Source: Bacillota bacterium (GTDB lineage: Bacteria; Bacillota; Sulfobacillia; DUSP01; JBFMCS01). Taken from it: a stretch of 64,000 bases of DNA. The stretch spans positions 1 through 64,000 of the forward strand of contig JBFMCS010000051.1 of the NCBI GenBank assembly GCA_040754315.1, in the 5' to 3' direction. A model generated the notes under the pieces. That model did no database searches and was not told the DNA's origin. It saw nothing but the letters and a program-made list of their open reading frames with translations. Below are positions 34,530 through 43,699 of this stretch, in pieces. Numbering within the stretch: the first letter of the stretch is position 1; the number at the start of each line of letters is the position of its first letter. Made by a program: the position numbers and the translations under genes.

Positions 34530-34810
34530 ACAGTAACGGGGTGGCTCCATCCGGGGCCGCCTCGTTCTTCCGTGTGTCTCGCAGTTCGGTAGACCAGCAG
34601 GTTAAAGTCCTGCCGCCGCTTTGCCCCGGTTGAAGCGGCATAGCCAAGAACAAGAGGTTCTCGCTTCAGTAGAAGGAGAGAGGTAGGGTAGGTAGAGTGA
34701 GGCACCCCTCGAAAGAGGGGGAACGGACTGGGACCAAGGCGTAGACCACTCCCGGTGCGATGTTGTCTTGCACAAATGTCCGCTGATTTTGCAGTGAAGA
34801 TGGGGTGGGG
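34530..34810 (+). other. Non-coding, structured-looking sequence of uncertain identity
   Basis: After the pilin gene, this stretch shows many local stems, such as AGCAGG-TTAAAG-TCCTGC (34598-34615) and CCCCTC-GAAA-GAGGGG (34706-34721). Its phrasing, with GCGGCATAGCCAAGAAC and CTGGGACCAAGGCG, recalls domain I of bacterial group II introns, but no reverse transcriptase gene follows. It could be an intron fragment, a pilin 3' region or another RNA. Low certainty. Confidence 0.25.
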
Positions 34811-34869
34811 TGAACGTGCAAACCTATTCGATGTTGTTGGCCAAGGATCTTAGGTCAATTGGAGGGTAG

Positions 34870-35290
34870 GTGACTTGCAGGATGTCACGTTTTGGTGGAG
34901 GGGGCGGCGCTACGGGCCGCCCCCCGGTGAGTCTTACATACCCATTTTCGTTCGACCGTTGTTTCTTAGATGGCTTTTCCTCAGGGGTACCGCTTGGGTT
35001 TTGCAGGATCACCATGGGTACCAGTCCCTTTGAAGCGGCTCTTCGTTATCGGGTTCGTTATCAGCCCATATCCGGTTCACATACTCATCGCGACTGTAGT
35101 CCAGTTGCTGCCAAGAAGACCGGCTACAAAGAGATGACATGGCAGCATTGGCTCTTATCAGGCTGGCATCCAAAAACAACTGGTCACCGTCGATAATCCC
35201 CGCTCGTGTGAACCACAGGATGCTCCTCCAAAAATGTCCCTTTCCCGGAATTGACCTGGGAACGAACAAAGAGAGAATGCCGTTTTCAGG
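34870..35290 (-). pseudogene. Remnant of an IS1182-like transposase
   Basis: On the minus strand 35009-35269 reads AGIIDGDQLFLDASLIRANA, matching the G-L-I-x-G-x-x-L-F-x-D-x-T/S-L-x-x-A-N-A segment with the DDE Asp of IS1182/IS5-like transposases. The neighbouring frame (up to 34870) gives GTPEEKPSKKQRSNENGYVR, the basic linker that often follows. The N-terminus and the C-terminal catalytic part are missing and the frame is shifted, so it is inactive debris. Confidence 0.55.
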
Positions 35291-35314
35291 CTCTCTCCTC
35301 GTTCGTGCTGGGTA

Positions 35315-35884
35315 TCACCAATTCTCGCAGAGCATCTCAAAGTGGGCGCGAGGATGGTCACACGAGGGGCATACCTCAGGTGCCTCCTTGCCTTGTGTCA
35401 CGTACCCACAGTTCAAGCAACGCCAGGTAACTGGGGTGGGCTTCCGAAATACCCTGCCGTTTTCTACATTCTCAAGCAGTCCCAAAAAACGCCTCTCGTG
35501 CTGTGTCTCTGCCACCGCAATGGCTTCGAAGGTGTTGGCGATCTCGCTAAAGCCCTCTTCCCGGGCAACCTTGGCAAAGCCGGGGTACATCTCGTTCCAC
35601 TCGTAGTTCTCTCCCCTTGCGGATTCCCTCAGGTTTTCTGCTGTGGTGCCGATGACTCCGGCGGGGAAGGATGTGCGGATCTCCACCTCACCACCTTCCA
35701 GGTACTTGAAGAGCTTCTTGGCATGCTCCTTTTCCTGGGCGGCCGTCTCTTCAAATACATTGGAGATTTGTACGAACCCATCTCTCTTGGCCTGGCTCGC
35801 ATAGTAGGTATACCTGTTCCGGGCCTGTGACTCCCCGGCAAAAGCGGCGAGCAGGTTCTTCTCAGTCCTGCTTCCCTTAGGCAA
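35315..35884 (-). CDS. rbr: Rubrerythrin
   Basis: This 189-residue protein has the ferritin-like di-iron domain (ESQARNRYTYYASQAKRDGF, FEETAAQEKEHAKKLFKYL, AIAVAETQHERRFLGLLE) and a C-terminal rubredoxin domain (WRCLNCGYV and CPSCDHPRAHFE). It reduces hydrogen peroxide in the cytoplasm of anaerobes. The start is TTG 35884 with AAGGAGTG upstream; a good promoter precedes it. It is a single-gene unit between IS debris and the minor-pilin operon. Confidence 0.96.
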   Translation of the reverse strand: MPKGSRTEKNLLAAFAGESQARNRYTYYASQAKRDGFVQISNVFEETAAQEKEHAKKLFKYLEGGEVEIRTSFPAGVIGTTAENLRESARGENYEWNEMYPGFAKVAREEGFSEIANTFEAIAVAETQHERRFLGLLENVENGRVFRKPTPVTWRCLNCGYVTQGKEAPEVCPSCDHPRAHFEMLCENW

Positions 35885-35909
35885 AACTAATCACTCCTTT
35901 CTCTTGCCA

Positions 35910-35939
35910 ATTATACGGTAGGAACTGCCTGCCCCTCAA
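35910..35939 (-). promoter_or_regulatory. Sigma-A promoter of rubrerythrin
   Basis: On the minus strand TTGAGG (35934-35939) and TATAAT (35910-35915) are separated by 18 bases. The -10 box ends about 25 bases before the TTG start. No PerR box is evident. Confidence 0.65.
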
Positions 35940-36352
35940 GGAGAACCGCGCTGTAGAGAGGGCCAACAGTCGTCTTGACGTGAGTTCCGGCGTCCAGCGG
36001 CACTTCATACGGGGCCTTGGAAAGATGAAGTTAGATGCGGCTTGGCCTTATGCGTCATGCTGGCCATGGCTCTCGGGAAAGTAAAGGAAGAACGGGGCAT
36101 CAGACTCCGAAGCTGACTCAGACTGCATGAGGGAACACCCATATTCCCTCTCTGTAACGTGGCTGTAAGACTCCGTCGTTTCTCCTACCGTAGAGCACCT
36201 GAGCCTTGCGATAACCTTAACCCCACAAGGTATCTCCCCGGGGCACAGCCTGCGGAGTAGTGCTGCGGTGACAGGTCCTGTGGTCTGGCGAAGGCCTATG
36301 GTCCCCGAACCCAGATCCCCCTCCTTTCAATGAGGGGACGATGTCACGAGTT
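35940..36352. other. Intergenic region between rubrerythrin and the minor-pilin operon
   Basis: This 413-base stretch lies between the rubrerythrin promoter and the end of the PilX-like gene. It has no reading frame of note. CCCCTCCTTTCAATGAGGGG at 36318-36337 forms an 18-base hairpin-like palindrome (arms CCCCTC and GAGGGG) 15 bases after the PilX-like stop and may act as its terminator. Confidence 0.4.
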
Positions 36353-37384
36353 CTACCCGATCTCCTCCCAGGTATGTCTAGTCCACCTCCGCGGAAGCAG
36401 ATTCTCATCCGCCTCTTTCGGGCTTCCCGCTCCTATGGCGCCGCTCAGCTTGATACTCCCATTGGACAAGAGCGCCCCGGTTATCTGCGTGTTGCCGGTC
36501 ACGGTTATGCTACGATTGCTGGGGTGTCTGTAGGTGGAGTAGAAGAAGCCATGCACGTACCCACTGTTCCTAAATTCAATGGTTCCTGTGACCACCCATA
36601 TAGCATAGCCCGAGACGTTTAGGCCGCCCTGGAATTTGAGGTTTCCATCAACAAAGATCAGCCCCTCATACACCCTGGGGTCATTGCCAGGTGGCTTCAC
36701 CGTCAGGCCAGTAGGGTAGTACCTTCCATCGGCAATGGCCTTTTCCTTGAGGGCTTCGATGTCAGCCTGGGTGGGAGCATCCCAGGGATGTGAGTAGTGC
36801 CCGCCCAGAAGGGGAGATATGGAACCCGATGCCGTAATGGTGCCGGTAACATCCAGTGCCTGCGAGTTTCCCGAAGTGTTGATATCACCGTTGGCATGAA
36901 GTCCCCCGGAAAGTACCACACCTCCATCCAATTCGATCCTGCCGTCGTTATCGTAGGAAACCGCGGTCCTGGAGAATGACAATGCCGGTGCGTAGAAAAA
37001 GCTTGCCTTAACAGTCCGTCTGTACTCGGGTGCTTCGATGATGCCCTGGGACGTCATCACCACCACATTCGTTCCGGGGGCAGGGCTATCCACCACGACC
37101 TCGGTCCGCCCCTTTGTCCAGTCGTCGTGCAGGATCACCGGCTCGCTGAAAACGTTCTTAACCTTGTCTATCTTGATGTTTTCACCCACAAGGCGGGCGT
37201 AGACGTATTCGACCCCTGCGTCAGCCAGGGCCAAGGCCTGAGCGGAAGACACCTGGCGGGAGGAAGACCTGCTTTCCCCGCCCATCGCCGCAACGAGGGT
37301 TGTGCACAGGAGGGCCAGGGCCAAGGCCATGGCCAGAACGCCCAGGAGGACAGACCCCCTTTGACTAGCCAGCCTGTTCAACAC
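36353..37384 (-). CDS. PilX-like type IV pilus accessory/minor pilin-like protein
   Basis: This 343-residue protein starts with a PilX-like N-terminus: basic leader MLNRLASQRG, then SVLLGVLAMALALALLCTTL, in which mature position 5 is Gly instead of Glu. A long beta-rich domain follows, with repeated short turns (GGVVLSGGLHANGDINTSGN, VTGTITASGSISPLLGG, LIFVDGNLKFQGGLNVSGY), similar to polymer-forming or pilus tip adhesin-like domains. It is last in the minus-strand trio pilV-pilW-pilX-like, the usual minor-pilin order. A role in priming pilus assembly or adhesion is inferred. Confidence 0.75.
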   Translation of the reverse strand: MLNRLASQRGSVLLGVLAMALALALLCTTLVAAMGGESRSSSRQVSSAQALALADAGVEYVYARLVGENIKIDKVKNVFSEPVILHDDWTKGRTEVVVDSPAPGTNVVVMTSQGIIEAPEYRRTVKASFFYAPALSFSRTAVSYDNDGRIELDGGVVLSGGLHANGDINTSGNSQALDVTGTITASGSISPLLGGHYSHPWDAPTQADIEALKEKAIADGRYYPTGLTVKPPGNDPRVYEGLIFVDGNLKFQGGLNVSGYAIWVVTGTIEFRNSGYVHGFFYSTYRHPSNRSITVTGNTQITGALLSNGSIKLSGAIGAGSPKEADENLLPRRWTRHTWEEIG

Positions 37385-37387
37385 CGG

Positions 37388-37831
37388 TCACCCCTGACTC
37401 CCTTTGTTTCTCAGCTTGATCCGCTGTTCTAACACGTATGACTGGTCTCCCTGTTCGGCCTGGATCTTAACTCTCAGGACATCTTTGGCCTCTAACTCAA
37501 CCTCGAAACCAGTCACTGCGGAGGCCAGGGACTTGTTATTCCTGAAGATCTCTCCGCGGTTCAGCTCGTAGCTGATGGGTTCGTTCTCAAAGCTCACCAG
37601 GTCCACCTTGCCTGCGGCGGGAACCGTGACTGACTTGGCCATGCGGACCTCCTGCACTATGTGGTTCATGGTCCGGCGAGTGTCCTGGTTCAGGTCCAGC
37701 CGGTCCTCAATGGCAAACCACGTGTTTGTGATCCCCGTGTAGACTATGGCTATCAAGAGCACTATCGTGGAGGTCAGCGTAATCGCCACCACGACCTCAA
37801 CGAGGCTTAGCCCAGAACGTCCCTTGGCTAT
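37388..37831 (-). CDS. PilW-like minor pilin (prepilin-type cleavage site, start uncertain)
   Basis: The frame contains a prepilin motif at IAKGRSG followed by LSLVEVVVAITLTSTIVLLI, with cleavage after Gly and Glu at mature position 5. If translation began at the first in-frame ATG-type codon (37792), this motif would be lost, so the true start is upstream. The only candidate right at the pilV end is ATA at 37831-37829, overlapping the pilV TAG; further in-frame codons inside pilV offer no ATG, GTG or TTG. A sequencing error or rare start is possible. About 147 residues. Confidence 0.7.
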   Translation of the reverse strand: MAKGRSGLSLVEVVVAITLTSTIVLLIAIVYTGITNTWFAIEDRLDLNQDTRRTMNHIVQEVRMAKSVTVPAAGKVDLVSFENEPISYELNRGEIFRNNKSLASAVTGFEVELEAKDVLRVKIQAEQGDQSYVLEQRIKLRNKGSQG

Positions 37832-38217
37832 TCTGGTCCAATGAAACTTTCCAGTACTAGCGATTGTGGTTTCCCCCTGTTCTCCCAGGTGACTTCCACG
37901 GTTACTACCAGCAACCGGTTGGGCCCTTTGTGGTAGGCGGTTTGAACCTGAACGTTGAAGGGTCCATCAGCCCACTCGTTCTTGTAGAGAGCAGGGTCTG
38001 TCAAGGCCGTGAAACCTTGCGACCTGAGGTTCTCCATGCTGCCTTCGGCCACAGCGGTGGCCTGGTTCATCAGGCTGGCGCCTGCCGCCACATTGACACC
38101 AAGGGCAAAAGTGAGGGCCAGGGGCAACAAGACCAGGCCGAAGATGACGAGGGCCAGCACCACCTCAAGAAGCGTGAACCCAGTCTTTCCCTTGGTTAGG
38201 CGCTTGAGCCTTAGCAC
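37828..38217 (-). CDS. PilV-like minor pilin
   Basis: This 129-residue prepilin has leader MLRLKRLTKGKTG and FTLLEVVLALVIFGLVLLPL, with Glu at mature position 5. The length and the start of the mature part fit PilV/GspI-like minor pilins. GTG 38217 has GGGAGGG about 11 bases upstream. First gene of the minus-strand minor-pilin operon, divergent from pilB; all three genes overlap or nearly touch. Confidence 0.85.
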   Translation of the reverse strand: MLRLKRLTKGKTGFTLLEVVLALVIFGLVLLPLALTFALGVNVAAGASLMNQATAVAEGSMENLRSQGFTALTDPALYKNEWADGPFNVQVQTAYHKGPNRLLVVTVEVTWENRGKPQSLVLESFIGPE

Positions 38218-38600
38218 CAGGGCGGGTCCCTCCCTGAAGACACTCTATACCCTATTTATCGAGGATTCTGAGTCCCCCTAGTAGTGCTCCTGTTAACGAA
38301 TTCTCCTTCCGGAACTGGCCAAGGGATCGATTCTGGGCAGGCGTTTTTTTGCGGTGAAGAAGCAAGAAAATGGACGTCTCTAGCCAATAGATGGCATTCC
38401 TGGGCGGGGTTTTCGCAAAGAGACGCCTTGGCATCACCAAGACCCGTTAACAGGAAGAGATGCCTCGACGATTGTAACTGATAGAGGCTCGGTTTTTCTC
38501 CAGTAGAGTGTAGAATTGACCAGCTGGGCCTGTTTTGTGTATCCAACGAGGGGCAGCTGGTTCAGGGTGTAACACTAATTGCCAAGGTGGAATCCATGCC
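38218..38600. other. Divergent promoter region between minor pilins and pilB
   Basis: The 383-base, A+T-richer region between pilV and pilB probably contains both promoters. TAGAAT at 38511-38516 is a plausible -10 for pilB. ACCAGCTG (38519-38526) and CAGCTGGT (38554-38561) form an inverted repeat in the pilB leader that could be an operator or a hairpin. AAGGTGG at 38584-38590 is the pilB ribosome site. No c-di-GMP riboswitch core found. Confidence 0.4.
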
Positions 38601-40283
38601 GTGAAAAAGGTCGCTGTGGGACAGATCTATGTGAACGGCGGAGTCATCGACGAAAATGGTCCAAATCACGCCCCGAGGTACTTCTCCACCACGGGCAAGC
38701 AGGTTGGCGAGGCCTTTGTTGACAGTGGCCTCGCCAATGACGTGACTGTGGCTAAGGCCGTCGCCCAGCAGATGGGGCTGCACTACATAGACCTCATGGA
38801 GGTACAGTGCGACGACGATGTGGCCACGCTCATTCCCGAGGAGATGGCCCGCCGCTACCGCGCAATTGCCGTGGAGAGGGCGGGCTCGAGGTTAAGGGTG
38901 GCAATGGCGGATCCCTTGAACGTAGTAGCCATCGACGACCTCAGGATGGCAACAAACCTGGAGATAGAACCCTTGATGGCCCTCGAGAGCCAGGTTCTCG
39001 AAATAGTCAACCAGACCTACCGCCTGGAAGAGGTCGTGGAGAAGACTCTCCGGGAGGTTAGCACTGAGAAGATAGCAGAGACGATAGGACCGGTGTCAAG
39101 ACCGGTGGAGGCCGAGGCCCCCATCGTGAGGCTGGTGAATACCATCATCACGCAGGCGGTGAGGCAGCAGGCCAGCGACGTCCATATCGACCCCCAGGAG
39201 ACCGAGGTCCGGGTAAGGTTTCGAGTAGACGGGGTGCTCTCTGACTTCATGAGACTGCCCAAGCGTGTAGTGGGCTCCGTCATCTCCCGCATTAAGGTCA
39301 TGGCAGGCATGGACATCGGGGAGCGGCGCCTCCCCCAGGATGGCCGCTGCACAATGCTGGTAGAGGGGCGCGATGTGGACCTCCGGGTTGCTACCATGCC
39401 AACGGTCCACGGGGAGAAGGCCACCATACGGATCCTGGACAAGAGTGCTGCCCTCCTCAGGATAACTTCCCTGGGGATGGATCAAAAGGACCTGGAGCGT
39501 TTCAGGGGCATGACCCACCAGCCCTATGGCATGGTCCTGGTCACGGGTCCAACGGGAAGTGGCAAGACCACCACGCTGTACGCAGCACTCGTCGACATAA
39601 CGGACACGGAGAAGCACATAATCACCATGGAGGACCCGGTGGAGTACCACCTGAAGGGGATTAACCAGATCTCAGTGAACAGGAAGGCGGGACTGGTCTT
39701 TGCCGCCGGGCTCCGTTCCATATTACGCCTGGATCCCGATATCATTCTAGTGGGGGAGATCAGGGACGGCGAGACCGCTGAGATCGCCGTGCAGTCTGCC
39801 CTTACGGGCCACCTGGTCTTGAGTACCCTCCACACCAATGACGCCTCCGGGGCCCTCACCCGACTTGTGGAGATGGGTATTGAGCCCTTCCTTGTGGCAT
39901 CGTCGGTCATCGGAGTGATGGCTCAGCGATTGGTGAGGAAGGTGTGTTCCCACTGCGCTGAGCCGCAGGCATTAGCCGAGCAGTTCGTGGAGGCTATCCT
40001 TAACAACTCAGCCTCCATGGCCAACATCAAGGATGGCAGGTTTGTCAAGGCCAAGGGCTGTATCAGGTGTTCCAACACGGGCTACAAGGGGAGACTTGCC
40101 ATAACCGAGGTCCTGACCGTATCCGCTGAGGTTCATACAGCAGTGTTGCAGAGGAAGTCCTCTTCTGAAATAGAGGCCATAGCTCGTTCACAGGGGATGG
40201 CCACGCTCCTGGAATCCGGTGTGATGAAGGCCATGGAGTCCCTGACCACCATCGATGAGGTACTGAGGGTCGCGAGACTCTGA
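38601..40283 (+). CDS. pilB: Type IV pilus assembly ATPase PilB (GspE family)
   Basis: This 560-residue extension ATPase has an N-terminal MshEN-like domain (VGEAFVDSGLANDVTVAKAV and MGLHYIDL), then Walker A GPTGSGKTTTLYAALV, Asp box VGEIRDGETAEIAV, His box TGHLVLSTLHTNDA and a tetracysteine zinc motif (CSHC and CIRC). It powers pilus polymerisation from the cytoplasmic side. GTG 38601 has AAGGTGG ten bases upstream; the in-frame TTG at 38535 is in non-homologous leader. First gene of the long pilBTCMNO operon. Confidence 0.95.
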   Translation: MKKVAVGQIYVNGGVIDENGPNHAPRYFSTTGKQVGEAFVDSGLANDVTVAKAVAQQMGLHYIDLMEVQCDDDVATLIPEEMARRYRAIAVERAGSRLRVAMADPLNVVAIDDLRMATNLEIEPLMALESQVLEIVNQTYRLEEVVEKTLREVSTEKIAETIGPVSRPVEAEAPIVRLVNTIITQAVRQQASDVHIDPQETEVRVRFRVDGVLSDFMRLPKRVVGSVISRIKVMAGMDIGERRLPQDGRCTMLVEGRDVDLRVATMPTVHGEKATIRILDKSAALLRITSLGMDQKDLERFRGMTHQPYGMVLVTGPTGSGKTTTLYAALVDITDTEKHIITMEDPVEYHLKGINQISVNRKAGLVFAAGLRSILRLDPDIILVGEIRDGETAEIAVQSALTGHLVLSTLHTNDASGALTRLVEMGIEPFLVASSVIGVMAQRLVRKVCSHCAEPQALAEQFVEAILNNSASMANIKDGRFVKAKGCIRCSNTGYKGRLAITEVLTVSAEVHTAVLQRKSSSEIEAIARSQGMATLLESGVMKAMESLTTIDEVLRVARL

Positions 40284-40297
40284 CGGAGGTGAGGAGG

Positions 40298-41365
40298 ATG
40301 GATAGCCTGAGCGTTGAAGACCTGATGCGGATGACCATCAAAGAGGGAGCGTCCGACCTGCACCTTACCGTGGGTTGCCCGCCTGCCCTGAGGATCGATG
40401 GGCAGCTTCGGTTCCTCACGGCCCTGCCTGTGCTGAAGCCCGAGGACACCCTTGGGTTCCTGAGGAGCCTCCTCACCCAGGAGCAGATGGACAGGCTGGA
40501 CGAGGAAAGGGACCTGGACTTCCCTCATACCATACCCGGTGTCTCCCGGTTCAGGATCAATGCCTATCACCAGCGCGGATGCCACGCCATCGCCTTCAGG
40601 ACGATTCCCAAGGATGTGCCCACCATCGAGCAGTTGGGGCTCCCCAGCACCCTAAAGGGCTTGGCCCTGAGGCCTAGGGGCCTTGTGCTTGTGACGGGCC
40701 CCACGGGTGTGGGCAAGACCACAACCCTGGCATCCATGGTGAAGGAAGTCAACAGGAGCAAGTGCATCCACATTGTCACTGTCGAAGACCCCATCGAGTA
40801 CCTTCACCCCCATGAAAGAAGCATCGTCAACCAGCGAGAGCTGGGCACAGACGTCAAGACCTTCGCTTCAGGGCTCAGAAGCGCCCTGCGCGAAGACCCT
40901 GACGTTATAATGGTGGGTGAAATGCGAGACCTGGAGACCACCACCACTGCGCTGACCGCGGCAGAGACTGGGCATCTGGTCATGGCTTCCATGCACACGA
41001 GGGACGCCGCATCCACTGTTGACAGGGTCATCGACCAGTTCCCCTCTTACCAGCAGCAGCAGATCCGCACCATGCTCTCCGTCACCCTGGAGGCTGTCAT
41101 CTCCCAGCAGCTCCTGGTGAGACGGGGCGGCAATGGCAGGGTCGCTGCCCTGGAAATCATGATTGCCACCCCAGCAGTGAGGAACCTGATCAGGGAGGGT
41201 AAGACCCACATGATCCCCAATGTGATACAGACAAGCACTCGATACGGCATGCAGACCATGGATCAGGCCCTTAAGGACTTGTGCCTCCATGGCATCATCA
41301 CGTACGAGGAGGCCATGAGTCACGCCTTCAATCCCGACGAACTGGCGAAGCTCTTGGCGTCATAG
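40298..41365 (+). CDS. pilT: Twitching motility/retraction ATPase PilT
   Basis: At 355 residues it has PilT length and motifs: SDLHLTVGCPPALRIDG, Walker A GPTGVGKTTTLASMV, Walker B DPDVIMVGEMRDLETTTTAL, AETGHLVMASMHTRDA and RVIDQFP. It depolymerises pili for retraction and DNA uptake. ATG 40298 with GGAGGTGAGG upstream; 14 bases after pilB. Presence of pilT implies retractable, functional pili. Confidence 0.95.
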   Translation: MDSLSVEDLMRMTIKEGASDLHLTVGCPPALRIDGQLRFLTALPVLKPEDTLGFLRSLLTQEQMDRLDEERDLDFPHTIPGVSRFRINAYHQRGCHAIAFRTIPKDVPTIEQLGLPSTLKGLALRPRGLVLVTGPTGVGKTTTLASMVKEVNRSKCIHIVTVEDPIEYLHPHERSIVNQRELGTDVKTFASGLRSALREDPDVIMVGEMRDLETTTTALTAAETGHLVMASMHTRDAASTVDRVIDQFPSYQQQQIRTMLSVTLEAVISQQLLVRRGGNGRVAALEIMIATPAVRNLIREGKTHMIPNVIQTSTRYGMQTMDQALKDLCLHGIITYEEAMSHAFNPDELAKLLAS

Positions 41366-41375
41366 GGGGATAGCC

Positions 41376-42593
41376 GTGACCGAGTTCGCGTACCGGGTGC
41401 GAGATAAGCAAGGGAGGCCTTCTACAGGCTCCATCCAGGCCAGCACCGAGAAGGAGGCTGTACAGCAGCTCCGGACGATGGGTTACACCGTCACAGCGCT
41501 GACCGCCAAGAGGATGGGGGCATCTGAGTCCCTGTCCCGCCTGAAGGGGACCAAGCTGGGCGGTGTTCGGCTAAAGGATCTGGCGGTCCTGACGCGCCAG
41601 CTCAGCGCGGTGCTATCAGCCGGCCTTACCCTGGCCGTAGCCCTGGACAGCCTCTCGAAGCAGACCGGCAACATGGCCCTGAAGCAGGTCCTGGAGGACG
41701 TGCGGCTGGGTGTGAGCCGGGGCTCTTCCTTCTCAGAGGCTTTGTCCAAGCACCCAAGGGTCTTTTCGGCTCTATACATCAACTCTGTTCTCTCGGGCGA
41801 AGCCGGAGGCTCCCTGGACAGTGTCCTGGACCAGCTGGCCAAGTCCCTGGAGAGTGACCTCGAACTGACAAACAAGGTAAGGTCTGCCCTGTACTACCCG
41901 GCCACCGTGATAGTGGTCGCCATCATCCTTGTAGTAGTCATGAGCATATTCATTCTCCCCACCTTCGTGGACATGTTCGTATCCTCCGGCATGGAGCTGC
42001 CGTTTCTCACAAGAATCCTGGTCAAGGGAGTCCAGGGCTTCAGGGTGTGGGGGCCCTTGATCTTCGCGGTCCTCCTTCTTATGGGAGTGCTGGCTCGCCT
42101 CATACTCAAGGATCCCAGGGCCAGGCGCTACCTGGATAGGCTGTTCCTGCGCCTTCCGCTGTTAGGCATCCTGATCCGCCAGGTTCTGGTGGCCAGGATG
42201 AGCAGAACCCTGGCTATGCTCCTGTCCGCCGGCGTCCCGCTGATGAGCTCCCTCCGGATCACCGCAGAGGTGGTCCGGAACTCCCGGTGCCAGGAGGCCC
42301 TGGCCGAGGTGGCTGAGGCGGTGCAGAGGGGAGAGGGGCTTGGCCCTGCCCTCTCCCGGCACGACGTGTTCCCGGCTCTCCTTGGGCAGATGGTGACCAT
42401 TGGCGAGGAGACCGGGGCGGTGGAGGACATGCTCAACAGGCTGGGGGACATGTACGAAATTGAGGTTGAGGCCACAGTAAGAGGCATGACCTCCCTTATT
42501 GAACCCGCTATCATCATCGTCTTAGGCGTCGGCATCGGCTTCATCGTGGCCGCCATATTCCTGCCCCTGGTGAACATGATAAACACCCTCTAA
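41376..42593 (+). CDS. pilC: Type IV pilus inner-membrane platform protein PilC (GspF family)
   Basis: This 405-residue protein has two GspF domains, each with the pattern LTRQLSAVLSAGLTLAVALD (here with Ala-Val-Leu at its start) and MSRTLAMLLSAGVPLMSSLR, and three membrane segments (VIVVAIILVVVMSIFILP, LIFAVLLLMGVLARLIL and IIIVLGVGIGFIVAAIFLP). It couples the ATPases to pilin insertion. It follows pilT with a short gap; GTG start at 41376 after GGGGGA. Confidence 0.95.
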   Translation: MTEFAYRVRDKQGRPSTGSIQASTEKEAVQQLRTMGYTVTALTAKRMGASESLSRLKGTKLGGVRLKDLAVLTRQLSAVLSAGLTLAVALDSLSKQTGNMALKQVLEDVRLGVSRGSSFSEALSKHPRVFSALYINSVLSGEAGGSLDSVLDQLAKSLESDLELTNKVRSALYYPATVIVVAIILVVVMSIFILPTFVDMFVSSGMELPFLTRILVKGVQGFRVWGPLIFAVLLLMGVLARLILKDPRARRYLDRLFLRLPLLGILIRQVLVARMSRTLAMLLSAGVPLMSSLRITAEVVRNSRCQEALAEVAEAVQRGEGLGPALSRHDVFPALLGQMVTIGEETGAVEDMLNRLGDMYEIEVEATVRGMTSLIEPAIIIVLGVGIGFIVAAIFLPLVNMINTL

Positions 42594-42635
42594 AGTACCA
42601 GGCAGGGCTCTCGGCAGGCAACCGCGTTCTTAGGG

Positions 42636-42653
42636 CCGGCACACCGGCCAGCT
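42636..42653 (+). other. Hairpin between pilC and pilM
   Basis: GGCCGG-CACA-CCGGCC forms a six-base-pair stem in the 77-base gap between pilC and pilM. It lacks a T-run; it could be an mRNA processing or stability element inside the operon. Confidence 0.35.
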
Positions 42654-42670
42654 GAGACAGGGGTGAAGAG

Positions 42671-43699
42671 ATGAACGGTCATAACTGGAAGTCTGGACCC
42701 ATCGGGCTAGACTTGGGGGCACACACCTTCAAGGCGGTCCAGCTCATGGAGGCGGGAGGCAACATCTCCCTGGGGGCCGTGGCCACCGTTAGGGCCCCCA
42801 TCTTCGGCGAGGGGCCGCTCAAGATCAACGAGATGTCCCGGGCTATTAGCCGCCTGTTACAGCTAGGGAGCTTTTCCAAGAAGGAGGTGATGGTGGCAGC
42901 CTCCAATGAGGACTGCGTCGTTAGGATACTCTACCTTCCCAAGATACCCTCATCCGAGATTGAGCAGGCTGTGCACTGGGAAATGGAGAAGTTCGTCCCC
43001 TTTGGTGCCAACGACTATGTTACGCAGCACAGGGTGATCAAGGAGGTTGAGGCTGACGGGACGAAGCTGGAGACCCTGGTGGTGGCCGCGCGGAAGTCCC
43101 CGATCGTCACGGTTCTGGACTCCCTGTCCCAGTCCAGGCTCACGTCGCTGGGAGTTGACATGGAGGCCCTAGCGGCGGGCAGGGTCATCGCTGGTGCGAG
43201 TGATGAGGCCTTCTGCCTCCTGGACATCGGTCACTCCCACACCGCAATCAGCCTCTTCGAGGGCCCGTACCTCAGGATCCACCGGTCCATCAACATGGCT
43301 GGCTTCCACCTGATGGACCGGATCGACAGGGCGCTGGGCACAGGTACCGCCGAATTCCAGCAGGTGATGTCCGAGGCTATGCACCGGAAGGAAGTTGTGG
43401 CCGAAGCCATTGAGCCTATCCTGTCTGAGATATGCGTGGAGATAAACCGATCCCTGAACTACTTCCGCAGCCAGCTCCGGCGGGACATTGATGGCGTCTA
43501 CCTTACAGGCGGGGGGGCTGCCATCGTTGGTGTGCAGGACTTCATAGAGATGAACGTAGTGGGGGACATCCAGAGAGCTAATCCCCTTTCGGAGATCAGA
43601 GTGGATGAGGCAAACATCGCCAATGAGGCGTTGGATGTCCTGGCTCCGCGGCTTGCTGTGGCTGTAGGCCTGGCCATGAGGGGGTTGAAGCAGGCATGA
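42671..43699 (+). CDS. pilM: Type IV pilus assembly protein PilM (actin-like ATPase)
   Basis: This 342-residue cytoplasmic protein has the actin/FtsA-like fold signs of PilM: IGLDLGAHTFKAVQLMEAGG, EIEQAVHWEMEKFVPFGAND, a phosphate motif LLDIGHSHTAISLFEG and YLTGGGAAIVGVQDFIE. It binds the N-terminus of PilN and links the ATPase complex to the membrane. GGGGTGAAG precedes the ATG. The last bases overlap pilN. Confidence 0.93.
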   Translation: MNGHNWKSGPIGLDLGAHTFKAVQLMEAGGNISLGAVATVRAPIFGEGPLKINEMSRAISRLLQLGSFSKKEVMVAASNEDCVVRILYLPKIPSSEIEQAVHWEMEKFVPFGANDYVTQHRVIKEVEADGTKLETLVVAARKSPIVTVLDSLSQSRLTSLGVDMEALAAGRVIAGASDEAFCLLDIGHSHTAISLFEGPYLRIHRSINMAGFHLMDRIDRALGTGTAEFQQVMSEAMHRKEVVAEAIEPILSEICVEINRSLNYFRSQLRRDIDGVYLTGGGAAIVGVQDFIEMNVVGDIQRANPLSEIRVDEANIANEALDVLAPRLAVAVGLAMRGLKQA

